In this document: one piece after another, positions 22,461-34,999 of the stretch
How the letters are laid out: each line of letters opens with the position of its first letter
How positions within the stretch are numbered: position 1 is the stretch's first letter
DNA from: Gnetum montanum
Lineage: Eukaryota > Streptophyta > Gnetopsida > Gnetales > Gnetaceae
Direction of reading: 5' to 3'
NCBI GenBank assembly: GCA_015680685.1
Contig: MNCI01014175.1
Coordinates: forward strand, 273,210-337,209
Length of the DNA stretch: 64,000 nucleotides
The notes under the pieces: model-generated
Databases searched by the model: none
Seen by the model: only the letters and a program-made list of their open reading frames with translations
Told to the model about the DNA's origin: nothing
Translations under genes and position numbers: made by a program

Positions 22461-24408
22461 CTCTAAGAAGGGATGACCCTGCTCATTATTTCTGATCTCC
22501 TCCTTTCAACTCAGTCATGGGGGAGATGGCCACCTTTGTTGATCAATTGAGGCCCTTAGTTCCTTTTTAAAGTTTTTTTTTACACATTTTTGTTTCACAA
22601 ATTTCTTTAACTTTTCTTGTTTTTGTGTTGCAACATCATTGATACTTTTTCATTTCTTTGTGTGGTTGTTTGTGTTGTTAGGTTCGTCACCTAATAAGTG
22701 CTCCTGATGGTGGTATGAACTATATTCTATTGATTGCTAATGTTTGGTTTTTACCTTTGATTTATAATGTTGATACTAAGGTATGGTTCTTTTGATATAA
22801 CAGGAAATCAGTTCACGTCATCCATGCATGCATAAATTTCTATGGTCTCTCTTGGCTTGGAACTGTACAGTCCCTTTCTTTAATTAATAGAACTATCAAC
22901 GAATTGATGACTGGGCATTTTTCGAACTAAGGAAGGACTCAAGGATTGAAAAGGGTGCGACTTCAAGGGGATTTAATGCATTTGTGCTAGCTATTCTCTT
23001 AGGTGCTTGGATGTTTTCTTCTTGAGTTTTCCTTACCATTCTGACATTGCTCCATTATCGGGAAGCTGAGCTAATAAAAATAATAAGTCTTTGCATGGTG
23101 TGGTTCTCATGCACAAAAAAACAATAGTGAGAATTCAAAGCACACCCCTTAGACAAAATAATCATCTAGGCTACAAGCATTGGTTATGGAACTAAACAAA
23201 CGTGTTTCCTCTAACTAAAGCCCTCTTTCGCTCCCTACTTTTTCCTTTCTCATTTACTTAGAATGGTGGTGACTCTTTGATGGAAGCATTCTTGTTACTT
23301 CAGACGAATGGATTGGCCAAGTGTATTAATGCGAAGTCATTGGATGTGGATTGTTTGAGGCAAGATTTGGAATGAGATCTACTAAGTCACATTAATCATA
23401 AATATACAAGGGGCTGTACACCACCTTGTTCTTGGGACTTCATTCCATTCTCTTCTCCTCATCATTCTTTCTCTATTTTCCACCTCATTACTAGTTGTAT
23501 CAATAGTCTATATTTTGATTGATGGATTATTTTCATTTTGGTAAATTCTTGTGGTTAAGACTTTAACTCTTGCTTTCAAATGGCATTTCCAGAGCCTACA
23601 GACTCTTTGAATGTGGGATTGTTAGGGCATTAATGGCATGAGCCTGCTTTGGGGAGGATCCACTGACATTCCTACTTGGTGCATTAGTTAACTTCTTTCC
23701 CTTAAACATTTTTGCAATCAACATTTATTTTATTTATTTCCACCTCTGACATCCATTTTATTGGTGTTTCCGTTGTTTATTTTTCTCCATCTTTTTTATT
23801 CCTTATCTTTTTCCATTCTATCGCTACTGGGGGATCTCTCTTAGTCATGGGGGTCCTTCTCCAATTTTTTTAATTTTCTCCTAACCCCTACACCTTGGGC
23901 AGTCACTAGTGTTATATCTCCAAAATTCGTATTAGCCATATCACAACTCAACCAATGGACCATACACCGAGGCAAGGTATTAATTGCATTGTGATTTATT
24001 TATCCTTGCTAATATGAGACTGTGTTGTGTGTGCAAATGGAAATCATATAACAATGGATTGGAGCTGGAGGAAACACTTAGGATAGACTAGTACTAGAAT
24101 AGTCATGCAAGGAACAAGATTGATGGTGTGATTATGGATGGACAATGGAAGGCACAATTTTGGCATCGGCAGCAACACATCTTCTTCTTTTCTCTCTCTT
24201 CTCTCGCAGCTACCAAATAAGGCTGGATGTCAAATGTGTATCGTGTTCACTCTTGTGGTCATGAACACTAATATTACCATGTATTGTAATGATGATCCGT
24301 TCATGTGTCACCCCATTCACCATTAGTGTCATTTAAGTCAATAATCACATACCTTCCCAATATTTTGTAAGGAACTTGAGGACGAGTTTTCATTCAGTCA
24401 TGGGGGTA
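22461..24408 (+). other. Non-coding tail of element B with three AGTCATGGGGG motifs
   Basis: 1.95 kb between integrase and right LTR with no long reading frame. Athila elements often carry an env-like frame here, and none can be followed. AGTCATGGGGG occurs at 22513-22523, 23843-23853 and 24396-24406. The last is the polypurine tract, two bases from the LTR. Element A has the same three at equivalent places. Confidence 0.7.
24396..24408 (+). promoter_or_regulatory. Polypurine tract of element B
   Basis: AGTCATGGGGGTA immediately before the LTR start TGATGAG. A short G-run is the plus-strand primer signal, and the equivalent in A is at 44327-44339. Confidence 0.75.
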
Positions 24409-25154
24409 TGATGAGCCGTGATATCGCATACATGATATTGCATCCTACCTTATTTTCTATAAATAAGAGGCAGCTTCCATTGTTCAGAGAGTTAGACTTA
24501 GACCCTTAGCTAAACACTTGCAGTTTTACCATTCTAGAGTTAGAATAATTCCTATGTGCCCGCAATAGGAGTCATAGAGTGAACGGATCTTTATTCAAGT
24601 AATTTTTACTTGAGCACATATTTGTGTATGACAATAAAGATGAACTTTATGATAAACCTTGTAGCATACAGATTAAGTTAAATAGTAATTAATTATTGTT
24701 GAATGTTTAAATGCTTTCCTAGTTAATTAATCTCTTTCTCAACCCTTGACTCTCCTAGTTAAGTACACTCAGTACGACCACTTCAAGCATGTGTGTAGTG
24801 CTTGGTAACCCAGTAACGATTAACATTTGGTAATCCCAGCAGCGTTGTACTAGTTCAGGATGTGTGCGACAAGTGGGAATGGATACTTGTGTTAGGAACA
24901 ATTAGAACTTAGTTAGTAAATAGTTAATGTAAGTTAGTCACTTAGTTCTTTTTACCTTCCCCTATTAGCATAAGACATTAAAAAGATAAAAGTTATAAAA
25001 ATCATATACCTTAAGCTTACTTAACCATACAATCGTGACAATATAAGTAAGTTTGGGAAGATAACGAAGCACTTAGTCCTTGTAGTTCGACCGGATTGCA
25101 CGTGAAATGCTCGTATTTGTATGGTTGAGTGTAGGGGTACCTCGCCGCTCATCA
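24409..25154 (+). repeat. Right (3') LTR of element B
   Basis: 746 bp, TGATGAGCCGTGATATCGC to CTCATCA. Short U3 with two GATAT-type motifs, TATA box CTATAAATAAG at 24458-24468, GACAATAAAGATG (polyadenylation signal) near 24640. A deletion of about 35 bases near 25,065 relative to the left copy removes the CATGAGTGTTCC region. Confidence 0.9.
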
Positions 25155-26260
25155 CCCCCTGAGTTGAAATCATTTCCCATCGATATGGAATACACATTCC
25201 TTAAAAATGAAAAATCGGTAATTATCAACATTAATCTTTCTTCTCAATAGAAAGAAAAACTGCTGAGAGTAGTAAATAAATGGTCGGGAGCCTTCACTTG
25301 GTCATATCCCGAATTACCTAGAATAGATCCTAGGATATGCCAACATAGAATTTACACTGACCCCTCCATGAAACTTTGAAGACAACTGTAGAGGCGATTG
25401 AACCCCAAGCTGAAGCAAGTAGTTAAGGAAGGAATCGAACAAATTCTCAAGGTTGGGTTCATAGACCCCATTTCTAATAGCGAATGGGTTAGGCATTTAG
25501 TTATTGTGCCTAAAAAGGGAGGTAAATGGAGGATGTGCATAGATTTCAAGCTACTAAATATGGCAACATTCAAAGATCACTTTTTATTATCATTTTTTGA
25601 CCAAGTCTTAGACACCATCATAGGGCATCGCTATTACGATTTTCTGGATAGATATAACAGATATAACCAAATACAAATAGCCCCAAAAGACCAAGCCAAG
25701 ACTACGTTGACCAGTCCTTGGGGAACGTTCACATACAAACAAATGTTGTTTGGCTTGTGCAATGTTCCTACAACATTTGAACGACTAGTTCTAAGAATAT
25801 TCCAATAGTAGATAGGGAATGGCATGGAGGTCTTTATGGATGACTTCTGTACTTATGGAGAAAACTTTGATCAAGCCTTGGACTAGTTGGAGCAAGTGTT
25901 AAAATTATGTGTAGAAACCAATTTAAGGCTTAACTGGTAGAAAAGCCATTCGATGGTCCAAGAAGGCGTAGTACTAGGGCAAAAAATCTCACACACATGG
26001 ATAGAGGTAGACCTCAAGAAAATCAAAATTATCTAAGGAATTACCCATCAACTAGAAACTGTTAAAGATATTTGGTCATTCCTTGGACATACTGGCTACT
26101 ATAGGAGATTTATTAAGAACTTTTCAAAGGTTTCCAAACCATTGGTAAAATTAACGAAAAAGGACGTACCTTTCGACTGGACTAAGGAATGCGAATTATC
26201 TTTCCAAACTCTGAAATAGAAGGTAGTAGAAACACCCATTCTACAAGCTCCTGACTAGTC
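25155..26260 (+). pseudogene. pol: Reverse transcriptase of element A (second segment)
   Basis: Continues the protease-RT linker cut at 14554. Open frame 25398-25808 (136 codons): KLKQVVKEGIEQILKVGF, LVIVPKKGGKWRMCIDFK, YYDFLDRYNRYNQIQI and LFGLCNVPTTFERL. The catalytic pair is kept as FMDDF (25834-25848). GYYRRFIKNFSKVSKPLVKL follows near 26,095. Stops after LRIFQ and elsewhere kill it. It is clearly the same family as B's RT. Confidence 0.85.
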
Positions 26261-26660
26261 CAAACTATTCTATATCATGACTAACACATCCACTATGCTT
26301 TAGGAGCTGTACTTACACAGTTAGATGACCAGAAGCATCCTTACTACATCTACTATGCAAGTAGAAGTATCACTAGTGCACAACTTAACTACACTACCAC
26401 ATAGAAAGAATTAATGGATGTAGTGTTTGTACTAAAACATTTTAGACACTATGTATTGGGATATAAAGTATATATACTTATAGATCATAGTGCAATCTGG
26501 TTCCTCATGAATAAGCTAATGGTAAGCCCTCGTATCATACGATGGCTTGTAATCTTACAAGATTTCAATTTAACAATGATCGAGCGCAAGGGCACCAAGT
26601 CATTTATCTTAGTTGCGATGGGACAAAGAGGATGAGTATCCAATTTTTGATCATTTTCCT
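26261..26660 (+). pseudogene. pol: RNase H of element A
   Basis: A degraded MT-N-TST block (catalytic Asp replaced by Asn) is followed by the open frame 26414-26635: MDVVFVLKHFRHYVLGYKVY, then LIDHSAIWFLMNK and QDFNLTMIERKGTK. The C-terminal catalytic block is lost to a deletion and frameshift near 26,605. Confidence 0.78.
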
Positions 26661-26879
26661 AATGAATTTCTCTTTGCTAATGTAGTGAATAATCAATCAC
26701 CCACAGAGATAAACTAGTACAGTAGCATTCTTACCTATCTCCTCAACCAACAAACACAATAAGAGTCAAACCTTAAAAAGAAACAACATTTTTTTCACCA
26801 AGCCAAGTACTTTATGGAGACCAATGGGAAACCTTATAAAGTATGTCCTGATGGCTTGGTTCGATGGTGTGTTCCCAAT

Positions 26880-28000
26880 ATAGATCAACTATGAGTTCTC
26901 CAAGATGTTCATGAGGGTCCTTGTGGGGGTCATTACGCTGGGAGATGAATGACCATCAAGATCCTGCTTGCAAGATATTATTGGCCTACATTATTTTAGG
27001 ATGCCCATCATTTCGTCCAATCTTGTGAACACTGTTAACATGATGGGGGAATAATTGCTAGAATGGAGGGTCCGTAATAATGGATTCAACTATTAGAACC
27101 CTTCAACATTTGGGGGATTGATTTTATAGGGCCGATTACACTGATGTCCAATGTAAAAGCTTATATGATTGTTGCCATTGATTACCTAACAAAATGGGCC
27201 AAAGCAGCTACTGTTAAAGATTGTACACCATCTACAACTACACGATTTGTTCAACAACAAATCATAAACAAGTCTGGTGTGCCACATGCACTTATTTTAG
27301 AAAATGGTACACACTTCACAAGTATAAATTTTTGGAAATTAATGCAACGCTTAGTGGTTGAGCATAAATTGACTACACCCTACCACCCCCAAGCGAACAA
27401 TTAAGTAGAAGTCACCAACAAGGAGATTACGAAGATATTCACAAGAACCATTAGCAAGTTTAGGTGAGACTGGAGCACTAAACTAAATGATGCTCTTTGG
27501 GCATACCACTTCACATGGAAACACCCTACAGGCTACTCTCTTTATGAGTTAGTGTATAGTAAATTACCAATGCTTTCCATTCAAACTGAGCTCTGTACAC
27601 TATCCACAACATGTGACCTTAACCTTGACCTTGATCTAGCATAAAACAATGGTTAGTAATCCATAACTTGCTAGATGAAAAACAATTAGTTGCCCTGTCA
27701 TCTAATGAATTGCATAAGGCCTTCAATAAACAACGTCATAACCTAAGAATTAGGAAAGTTAAATATCAACTATGAGATAAGGTTCTCTACTAGAATCCCA
27801 CACATGTGCCACAACGTACAAAATTTCAAACACTATGGGAAGGACCTTATATTGTTTATGTAACTTTTTCTTTAGGGGCCATGAAAATATACAAACCTGA
27901 GAGCTCGGATAAGAAACTTTTGGCCAACGTGCAACAGACCAAACCTTTTAAGGAGCTTAGGACAACCAGTATACATGCTACCTCTCTTGATTTATAAGCC
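26880..28000 (+). pseudogene. pol: Integrase of element A
   Basis: FNIWGIDFIGPIT (about 27,105) with the first catalytic Asp; open frame 27144-27404 with IAVDYLTKWAKAATVK-type core. The second catalytic site reads LILENGTHF with Glu at 27300-27302, the same Asp-to-Glu change as in B. YHPQANN-VEVTNKE keeps the third catalytic Glu. Open frame 27806-27997 covers the GPY/F domain: WEGPYIVYVTFSLGAMKIYK and LANVQQTKPFKEL. Confidence 0.83.
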
Positions 28001-29748
28001 TACTTACTATTTCAGATCTCCTCCTTCCAACTTAGTCATGGGGGAGATGGCCACCTATGCTAATCATCCTAGGCCCTCAGTTCTTTTTGAATTTTTGTTT
28101 TACACATCTTTTGTTTTACACATTCTTTCAACTTTTCTTATTCTTGTTTTACACCATCATTCATGTTTTTATTATTTCTTTGTTTGCTTGATTTACTTTT
28201 ATTCTTCATATAATAAGTGCTCATGATGGTGGATTGAATTATATCATATTGATTGCTAATGTTTGGTGTTTACCTTTGAATTATGATGTTGATATTAAGG
28301 TATGGTTCTTTTGGTAAAATAGGAAATGAGTCCATGTCATCCACTCATCTATACAACTCTATGGTCTCCTTTGACTTGGAACTGTACAGTTTCCTTTTCC
28401 TAATTAAACTTGTTAATGAATTGGTGGCTGGATATTTTTTAAACCATGGAAAGACTCAAAGGATGAAAAGGGTGTGATTTTAGGGGGATTCGATGCATTG
28501 GTGCTGGCCATTCTCTTAGGTGCTTGGATGCTTTTTCTTGGGTTTTTCGCCATTCTAACATTGTTCAAATATTAGGAAGCTAAGTGAATAAAAATAAGTC
28601 TTTGCATGGTGTGGTTCTCATGCATAAACATAAAAAAAGGAAAAAAAAAAGAGAAAAATATGAGAATTCAAAGAATACCCCTTAGACATAATAAAGCAAT
28701 ATGGACTACAAGCATTGGTCATGGCATTGGAAAGACATGTTACCCATGCCTGAAGGTTCCCTCTAACTAAGGTCGTTTCTTGCTTCCTGCTTCTCCATCT
28801 CACTCTCCTTTGGATGGTGGTTACTCTTTGTGAAAGCATTCTTGTTGCCTCAAGAGGATGGATTGGCCAAGTGTATTGATGCAAATTCATTGAATATGGT
28901 TGGTTTAAGTTTGGATTTGGGATGATTTTTACTTAGTTATCTTAACCATGAAATACACAAGGGGCTTTACAGAAGCTTGTTCTTGAGATTCCATTCCATT
29001 CTCTCCTCTCCATGTTTCTTTTCATTTTTCACCTCATTGTTGGTTTTATCATTAGTCCATTCTGGGTTGATGCATTATTTTTCTTTGGTGAATTCTTGTG
29101 GGTAAGTTTTTAACTCTTGCTTCCAAATGACATTCCTCGAGCCTACGGACTCTTTGGTTTGTGGGTTTGTTAGGGCATAAAGGACATGAGCCTACTTTGG
29201 GGAGGACCCATTGGTATTTCTTTTTGGTGCAATTGTTAACTTTTTTTTCTTAAAAATTTCCTGCAATTAATCATTTCTTGTTTCATCCCCATCCATGACA
29301 TCCATTTTATTTGCATTGCTGTTGATATTTTTCATCTTTCTTATTCCTCATGTTTTTCTATCTTATAGCTACCAAAGGTTCGCTCTTAGTCATGGGGGCC
29401 CTAGCAATTTTTTTTAAATTTTTTCCATTTTACTAATTACCTAACCCATACACCTTAGGTAGTTACCAGTGATAAATCTCTAAACCAGTTTCTGCCATAA
29501 CCACAACTCAACCAATGCGCTTCATATTGAGGCAAGGTATCAACTACATTGTAGATTATCTATCCTTGCTCATCTGTGACTGTTTTGTATGTGCAGATGG
29601 TGATCATACAAATAAAGAACTAGGCTTGGAGGAAGCACTTAGGATGGATTGGAACTAGGACATTTATGAAAGGAGCAAGTTTGATGGCATGGCTATGGAT
29701 AAACAATGAAAGGCACAATCTCACCATTGACAGCAACACATTTCATCT

Positions 29749-29780
<32 letters not shown>

Positions 29781-29906
29781 CAAGCTACCAAATAAAGGCT
29801 TGGATGTCATTTATGTATGAGTGTTCACCACAATGATCATGAACAGTAATGTTGTAATATGTTTATTGATCTGTTCACTGGGCACATTGGGTCTGTCATC
29901 CCATTC
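28001..29906 (+). other. Non-coding tail of element A (first part)
   Basis: Aligns with B's tail 22,470-24,300. Contains AGTCATGGGGG at 28034-28044 and 29388-29398 and a (TC)n run at about 29752-29773. No gene followed. Cut at 29906 by element C and continued at 44244. Confidence 0.75.
29902..29906. repeat. Target site duplication CATTC, left of element C
   Basis: CATTC before TGTAGCGACTG; matched by CATTC at 44244-44248. Confidence 0.88.
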
Positions 29907-32054
29907 TGTAGCGACTGAAAACATCGGTGGTTGGAACACCGAGAGGTCACCAGGTATATAGCCTAACCCCAGATCCATGTGAGGGCCATGCTGGGGTAAA
30001 CAAAAATGTGGTGCTCTGAATGGTCTAGTCAATTAGACATGGACTTAATTGGTGTACAATAACCTTCCATAAATGATCATTTTAAAGATGTTATGTGCAA
30101 GTTAAGTGATGAACGACAAGCGTATACTAATGGAAAATAATGCAACGTATGATAATGGAAAAACAAAATGAAATAGGCTTGAGTAAGAAAATGCACTACC
30201 CCAAGATCGGGGATCTAATCTTTGCTTGATTGAAGGAGGTGTACAATAGATGGCAGTGTGGATAGGCATAGCTTGCAACGAAGCAGTATGGTCATAGCTC
30301 CTTGAACTGTTATCAATAGCTTGCTAACAAGAGCCTTCTGCTTGCTAGTCTTCTTTCCACAGCTAATTGCCAAGAAGCCAAAATGCCAGAATTCCAAACA
30401 TGCTCAAAAAGCCAACCATGCTAAAAATGCTAGAAGCTAACCCCTTGAACATTGTTCGCTGGGGTATTTATAGAGCTAGCTATGGGAGAGAAACATTGTT
30501 TGGATGCCATGTGTCCTGGGTCCCACAGAGTGCAAACATGACTATGCTATGCTATTTTGTAATGTTGGATGTGAAACCTACTACGCTGTGACCATATCGC
30601 TGAAACTACATGTGCCAAAATCCAATGAACTGCCACATTTGTTACAAGGAAAAATGCCAACAATGAATGCAAAGTGAACCTTGTGCTTCAAGACTACGTC
30701 TTCCCTACCCTTGTAAGAAGGATCAAGCATAGGAACAACTTTAGGGGATAGTCAGGGGGGGTGCAAAACAAAGCAAACTCACTGATTTCATCTATTGAGG
30801 AGATGCCGGGACGAGAGTAACTATTGCTAACAAGTTTTGGAGATAATTGAAGATGTCTTGGGGCTTCCACATGAGTGTTATGCTGCCCAGCATATTGGCA
30901 TAGTGTAAACATCCACACGTTATGCTATGCTATGCTATGTAGCGTAGTCGCCAGTCTTGAAAGAAATCTTTCCTGAAAGCCAAGAATACCTATCTAAGGC
31001 CTAGCTAGGCAAGCATCTACAACCCTGTCTTTCATGCTAAAAAGCCTTGAGACCTGCTGAGTTCACCCTTGGGACGCTTTATTATTTTTTTTCGCTACAC
31101 TGTGCTACGTTGTGCAGCGTAGTAGCCATTGTGACATGAATTCCTATGTGATTTGCAATTCTTTGTCAAGAAAATTCCCCTAGAGCCTAAGGGTGAAGTG
31201 GGATAGTCAGTCTTGGAGGCTAGAGTGTGGCCAAGTGTAATTATCTTGCTGGAAAAAATTGGTAGAGGGGCCTTCGTGTGTTCTGTCCTTGCTACGCTAT
31301 GCTATGTTGCATAGCGTATCACAGCATAGCACCTAGTTTGGCTTGGATTCTGACTCAATCTTGCAAACCTTTTGTCATGGGATGTTAGTCATGTCCTGGC
31401 ATGTTAGCAGGGCAAACTTGTTTGATGGTTGAAGCATGGGAAAATTTGCTTACTCCATCTAAGCCATCTGAGTAGGAGTATCATTAGAGTGCATCCCTGC
31501 TATGCTGTGCTACGCTGCGTAGCATAGCACAACGTAGGACTCAAATTGCAATAATTTCTAATAAAACTTGCCACATTTTGCTACGTCATGTTACTCATGC
31601 ATCCAAGATGAAGTCGGGAAGATGCCCTGGAGTGCCAAGTTGTTTTCAATTCACATCTTTTATACCTATTCAGTCTCCTCAAGGCCTACTACATTGTGCA
31701 GTGTAGCATAGCATAGCAGGTTCCTGTAATTAGAAAACTTGCTAAACTATTTTGCTCATCTTGAACACTTTTGGTAGCTCCTAGCATGGTCCCTAGGTAG
31801 ACCATCAGCCTAGTCAAGTGTCAAGATAGAACATGTAGCAAGTCTATTAGCCCAGGCAATAGAAAATTTTCTAGACTATGTGGTCTACCCCTAGTATGTC
31901 TTTCATGCAAACTGGCCTTGTTGTTGGGTGCCATGTTGACTATGCCGTAGAGGGTATTGTCTACATGGTCCAATGTGATACCATGCTTGCAAGGATCCTT
32001 GTCGAAATTTTAGAACTATTGGATCATGAGAATCCTAAAATTTATGGTGTTTCA
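29907..32054 (-). repeat. 3' LTR of element C
   Basis: 2148 bp, TGTAGCGACTGAAAAC to TTTATGGTGTTTCA on the plus strand. The terminus matches 44206-44243 (TTGGATCATGAGAATCCTAA...). Frames in it are short and unconvincing. It contains at least six inverted-repeat clusters of TAGC/GCTA type between 30,550 and 31,720. Confidence 0.82.
30915..31720. repeat. Dispersed TAGC-type hairpins in the LTR of C
   Basis: Clusters near 30,920 (GCTATGCTATGTAGCGTAG), 31,095, 31,292 (GCTACGCTATGCTATGTTGC and its mirror GCATAGCGTA), 31,498 (GCTACGCTGCGTAGCATAGC) and 31,685, spaced about 170-205 bp. The same motif recurs in C's internal segment (36,775-36,835; 37,420-37,510; 40,140-40,190). Confidence 0.75.
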
Positions 32055-32108
32055 ATGGCCCCTCTTTGTTGATGTCTAGAGGATCTACCCAAGAGACATC
32101 AACAAAGA
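32055..32108 (-). promoter_or_regulatory. Polypurine tract of C within a conserved hairpin
   Basis: On the minus strand AACAAAGAGGGGCCAT abuts the LTR start TGAAACACC. 32063-32077 and 32094-32108 are a perfect 15 bp inverted repeat (TCTTTGTTGATGTCT and AGACATCAACAAAGA) with a 16-base loop; the 3' arm runs into the G-run. Element D has the same structure at 6210-6255. Confidence 0.75.
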
Positions 32109-33830
32109 ATAGAAAACACCATGAAGAACCAGACACCAACATCATTCTTCAGTGTCCACTTAGATGACACTTCACTACATTTTAGAGTACTAGGAGAGTG
32201 ATGTAGGATAGGGGGTAAGGGATGGAGTTGAGGAAATAGGTTCAGGGAAGAAATGAGTGTAAGATGAAATGCTTTGAAAAACTATTTCCATAGCGTGATC
32301 CCTCGTTAGAGTGCTTATGAGGGAGTCAGCACACATGGGTGTCTTTCTTTGTTGGCCTTTGGCCTCTCACTAAAATGCTTAGAGATGGTCGATTTATGGC
32401 CGAAGTGATTGTTAAGTAGCACGTTGTGCCATTTGTTTTAGGCACCTTAATTTTTTTTGAGCTTTTTTGCTCTATTTACATTTTTATGCTTTTCCTTTGT
32501 TGTACATCCATGTTCACTTGCAAGCAACTTGTTGTTGCAGGATAGGTGTTTCCTCCCCAAGATGAGTTGTGTTTCATTCATGTGGGCTTTGACCTACCTA
32601 CAGATGCTTCCCATGGGACAAGTTGCATTACAACCATCATGGACTTGAGGGTTGGGCATGTGAAGGGGCTTTATGTGCATTGGAAAAGCTTGTGAAAGGG
32701 GATATGGAAAATTGCAAGTATAAGTAATGGAGGTTAAACTGGATGAAAGGGAGAATAGGGTGTGCACTTCCAAGTAGCTAAGCTAACCAAAGTGATTACT
32801 TTGGAACAATGTAGTGTCTTACTCTTGTGGCGAAACACATCTTTGAAGAATGTCATCTTGGCTTATATCTTGCAAACATAGTAGAGAGAAAACTAGAAAA
32901 AAGAAACCATCAAGTGAAGTGAGGGAAAAGTCCCACTTGTTTTGGACACTGCAAGAGTGGCAAGTGTTGTCTCTGAAGTGTGCGATGTCCAAAGTAGGAA
33001 GGCTAGCATAGATCCTGGCCATGATAAGTTGGAAATGGTGGCACCGAAGAGACTAGGAGTAGCGGTGATGCAGGTGCTCAGGATTCCTTGCCCAAGGCAA
33101 ACATCATGTAATCTAGTTGCAAGGTGAGAAGCCTAATAGCTGAATGCCTCTTGGACTTGGACAATGAAAAGGGATGGAGGATGGCAATCTTGTGGCTGGG
33201 CCATGATAGTGTTGGGACTCCAGTAGCAAGTTCTGATAGCAAGAGCTACTACTAGGATGAGTGGCTATGGTAGCGGTAGCTCTAGAAGGTCAGCAAGATG
33301 TTAGACGGCATCTCCAGAAGATCAGCAAGATGTCAGGGGCAGTGATGCTACATGCATTCTAGAGGGTATTTTCTTAACATAATGAACTATATTCTAGAAT
33401 TACAATGCCCCACCCTATGTTATTCAGGGAGTTTGAGAGTATGTACGCTCACTTGTTTGTAGGGTCATGGATGTGAGCTAAGGAGCGTTGCACTATGAAC
33501 CTAGTCTAAGGTCTTGGTAGACCATCAGATGTGCTGGTTTAGGATCCTAGCAGACCATGATGTACTAGTTTAAGCTCCTAGTAGACCGTTGTGCTAGTTT
33601 ATCATCATAGCAGAAGATGGATGGCTAGTTTAAGGTCGTAGCAAACCATGCTATGGGTGCCAGTTTTATGTCATAGCTTAAGGATGTGTTGTGCTAGTTT
33701 AACATCATAGCGGATGCTCTTTGCTAGTTTATAGTCATAGTGAACTATCTTTGCCAGTTTTACATCATAGCAGATGATCTACTTACCTTGCTTTGTATTT
33801 GATGTAGTCCTTTATGTCAAACGTAGTGTG
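32109..33830 (-). other. 3' untranslated region of element C
   Basis: About 1.7 kb between integrase and polypurine tract; no long frame that looks coding on either strand. Ends in the tandem array at 33,480-33,790. Confidence 0.6.
33480..33790. repeat. Tandem array 1 in element C (3' UTR)
   Basis: About eight diverged units of 29-34 bp built on GCTAGTTTAAGGTCATAGCA followed by GACCAT. Tat-lineage elements are known for tandem repeats in this position. Confidence 0.75.
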
Positions 33831-34990
33831 GCTTGAGATATAAGTGGTTGATAGGATTTACGAACTCGTTGCCATCCATATTAGTCAGTTTGAAGGCCCC
33901 ATTCTCATAGGCTTTTGTGACTATGAAAGGGCCTTCCCATTTTGCTGAGAATTTTTTACAGGGTCACGAATAGCCTTGAGGACTAGGTCTCCTTTTTTAA
34001 TTGGTCGTTGATGTAGGTTGCAATGATGCTTCTGCCATTGTTTATCTTGGTACCATTTGATGCGACCAAGTGTTCAGGCACGCTCCTCCTCTATGGAGTC
34101 AAGATTAATGATCCTTGACTCGTTTTTTAAGCCTCGTTTACCATGCTTGAGAGGATCATCTAAAGTGATGGAACCTACAATTCAAGAGGTAACACTGCTT
34201 CAGATCCGTAAACGAGACTGTATGGAGTCTTACCTGTAGCTGTTTAGCGTGTTGTATGGTAAGCCCACAACATGTAGAGGATTTTCTCATGTCATCACCT
34301 CTTACTGCTACTAAGCATCTTTTTCAGAAGGTTAATGATGGCTTTGTTTGTTGCCTCTACTTGACCATTTTCTTGTGGGTGGTATGACGATGAAAAACAT
34401 TGCTTGATGCTAAGGTTTTTGCAAAAGGTTTTGGTTTCCACACTACTAAATTGTGGCATGTTGTCTATCATAATAGTCATGGGAAGATCAAACCTTGTTA
34501 CTATGTTATCCAAGATAAAGTGGCAAACCTGTTGAGATGTGTTCTTTCTTAGGGGAATAGTCTCTACCCACTTTGTGAAATATTCGATTGTAGTGATAAT
34601 GAAGCTATGCCTTGTAGAAGACTTAGGTGTGATGGGTCCTATGATATCTAGTCCCCAACGTTGGAATGGCCAGATAATCTATGCAGGATGTAATTTAGTG
34701 GACAATACATGTATAAGGTTTGCATGGCATTGACATACATCACAAGTCCTAACTTTGGCAAGGAAATCTCATTCGATGCAAGGCTAGTAGTACCCTAGGT
34801 GTCTACTTTTTACTGCCATAGCCTTAGGGGCTATGTCTCATTCACATAGTCTCTCATGGACTTCATTAACAATTTTTTTTGCTTCTTCCCCACCAACGCA
34901 AGTTAGCAATATCCCATAAAAGGAACATTTTCATAAGGTGTTATCTCCTATGAGGACATATTGCCGGGCTCACTTTTGTATTGCATCCTT
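33831..34990 (-). pseudogene. pol: Integrase of element C
   Basis: Minus strand: CDVCQCHAN (zinc-binding), FQRWGLDIIGPITPKS (first catalytic Asp, about 34,665), then the open frame 34513-34295 with TIMIDNMPQFSS (second catalytic Asp) and SSSYHPQENGQVEATNKA (third, Glu). After a stop: TGKTPYSLVYGSEAVLPLEL, a typical Tat integrase tail, and remnants of the C-terminal beta domain towards 33,900. Multiple stops. Confidence 0.85.
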
Positions 34991-34999
34991 TTGAGTGGA

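Larger units (their letters stand above)
14555..25154 (+). mobile_element. Element B: Athila-like Ty3/gypsy, nearly complete
   Basis: About 9.8 kb after removing a solo LTR from its left LTR. Left LTR (14555-14793 plus 15622-16148), primer site, leader, gag, protease, RT, RNase H, integrase, a 1.9 kb non-coding tail, polypurine tract and right LTR (24409-25154). All coding domains are present in order but carry in-frame stops. LTR copies differ at about 22 of 480 aligned bases by hand count, so B is younger than its host A. Confidence 0.92.

Noticed and set aside
28618-28890. 90-codon minus-strand frame in A's tail
   Set aside because: Not conserved in B's equivalent region and no recognisable family.
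28001-29906. env-like gene in the tail of A (and B at 22461-24408)
   Set aside because: Position fits Athila env, but no frame longer than about 90 codons and no membrane-protein pattern shared by the two copies.
32055-32077. Primer-binding site starting TGG next to the LTR of C (and D at 6202)
   Set aside because: Coding on the minus strand shows that this side is the 3' end of the element; the sequence is the polypurine tract read backwards.
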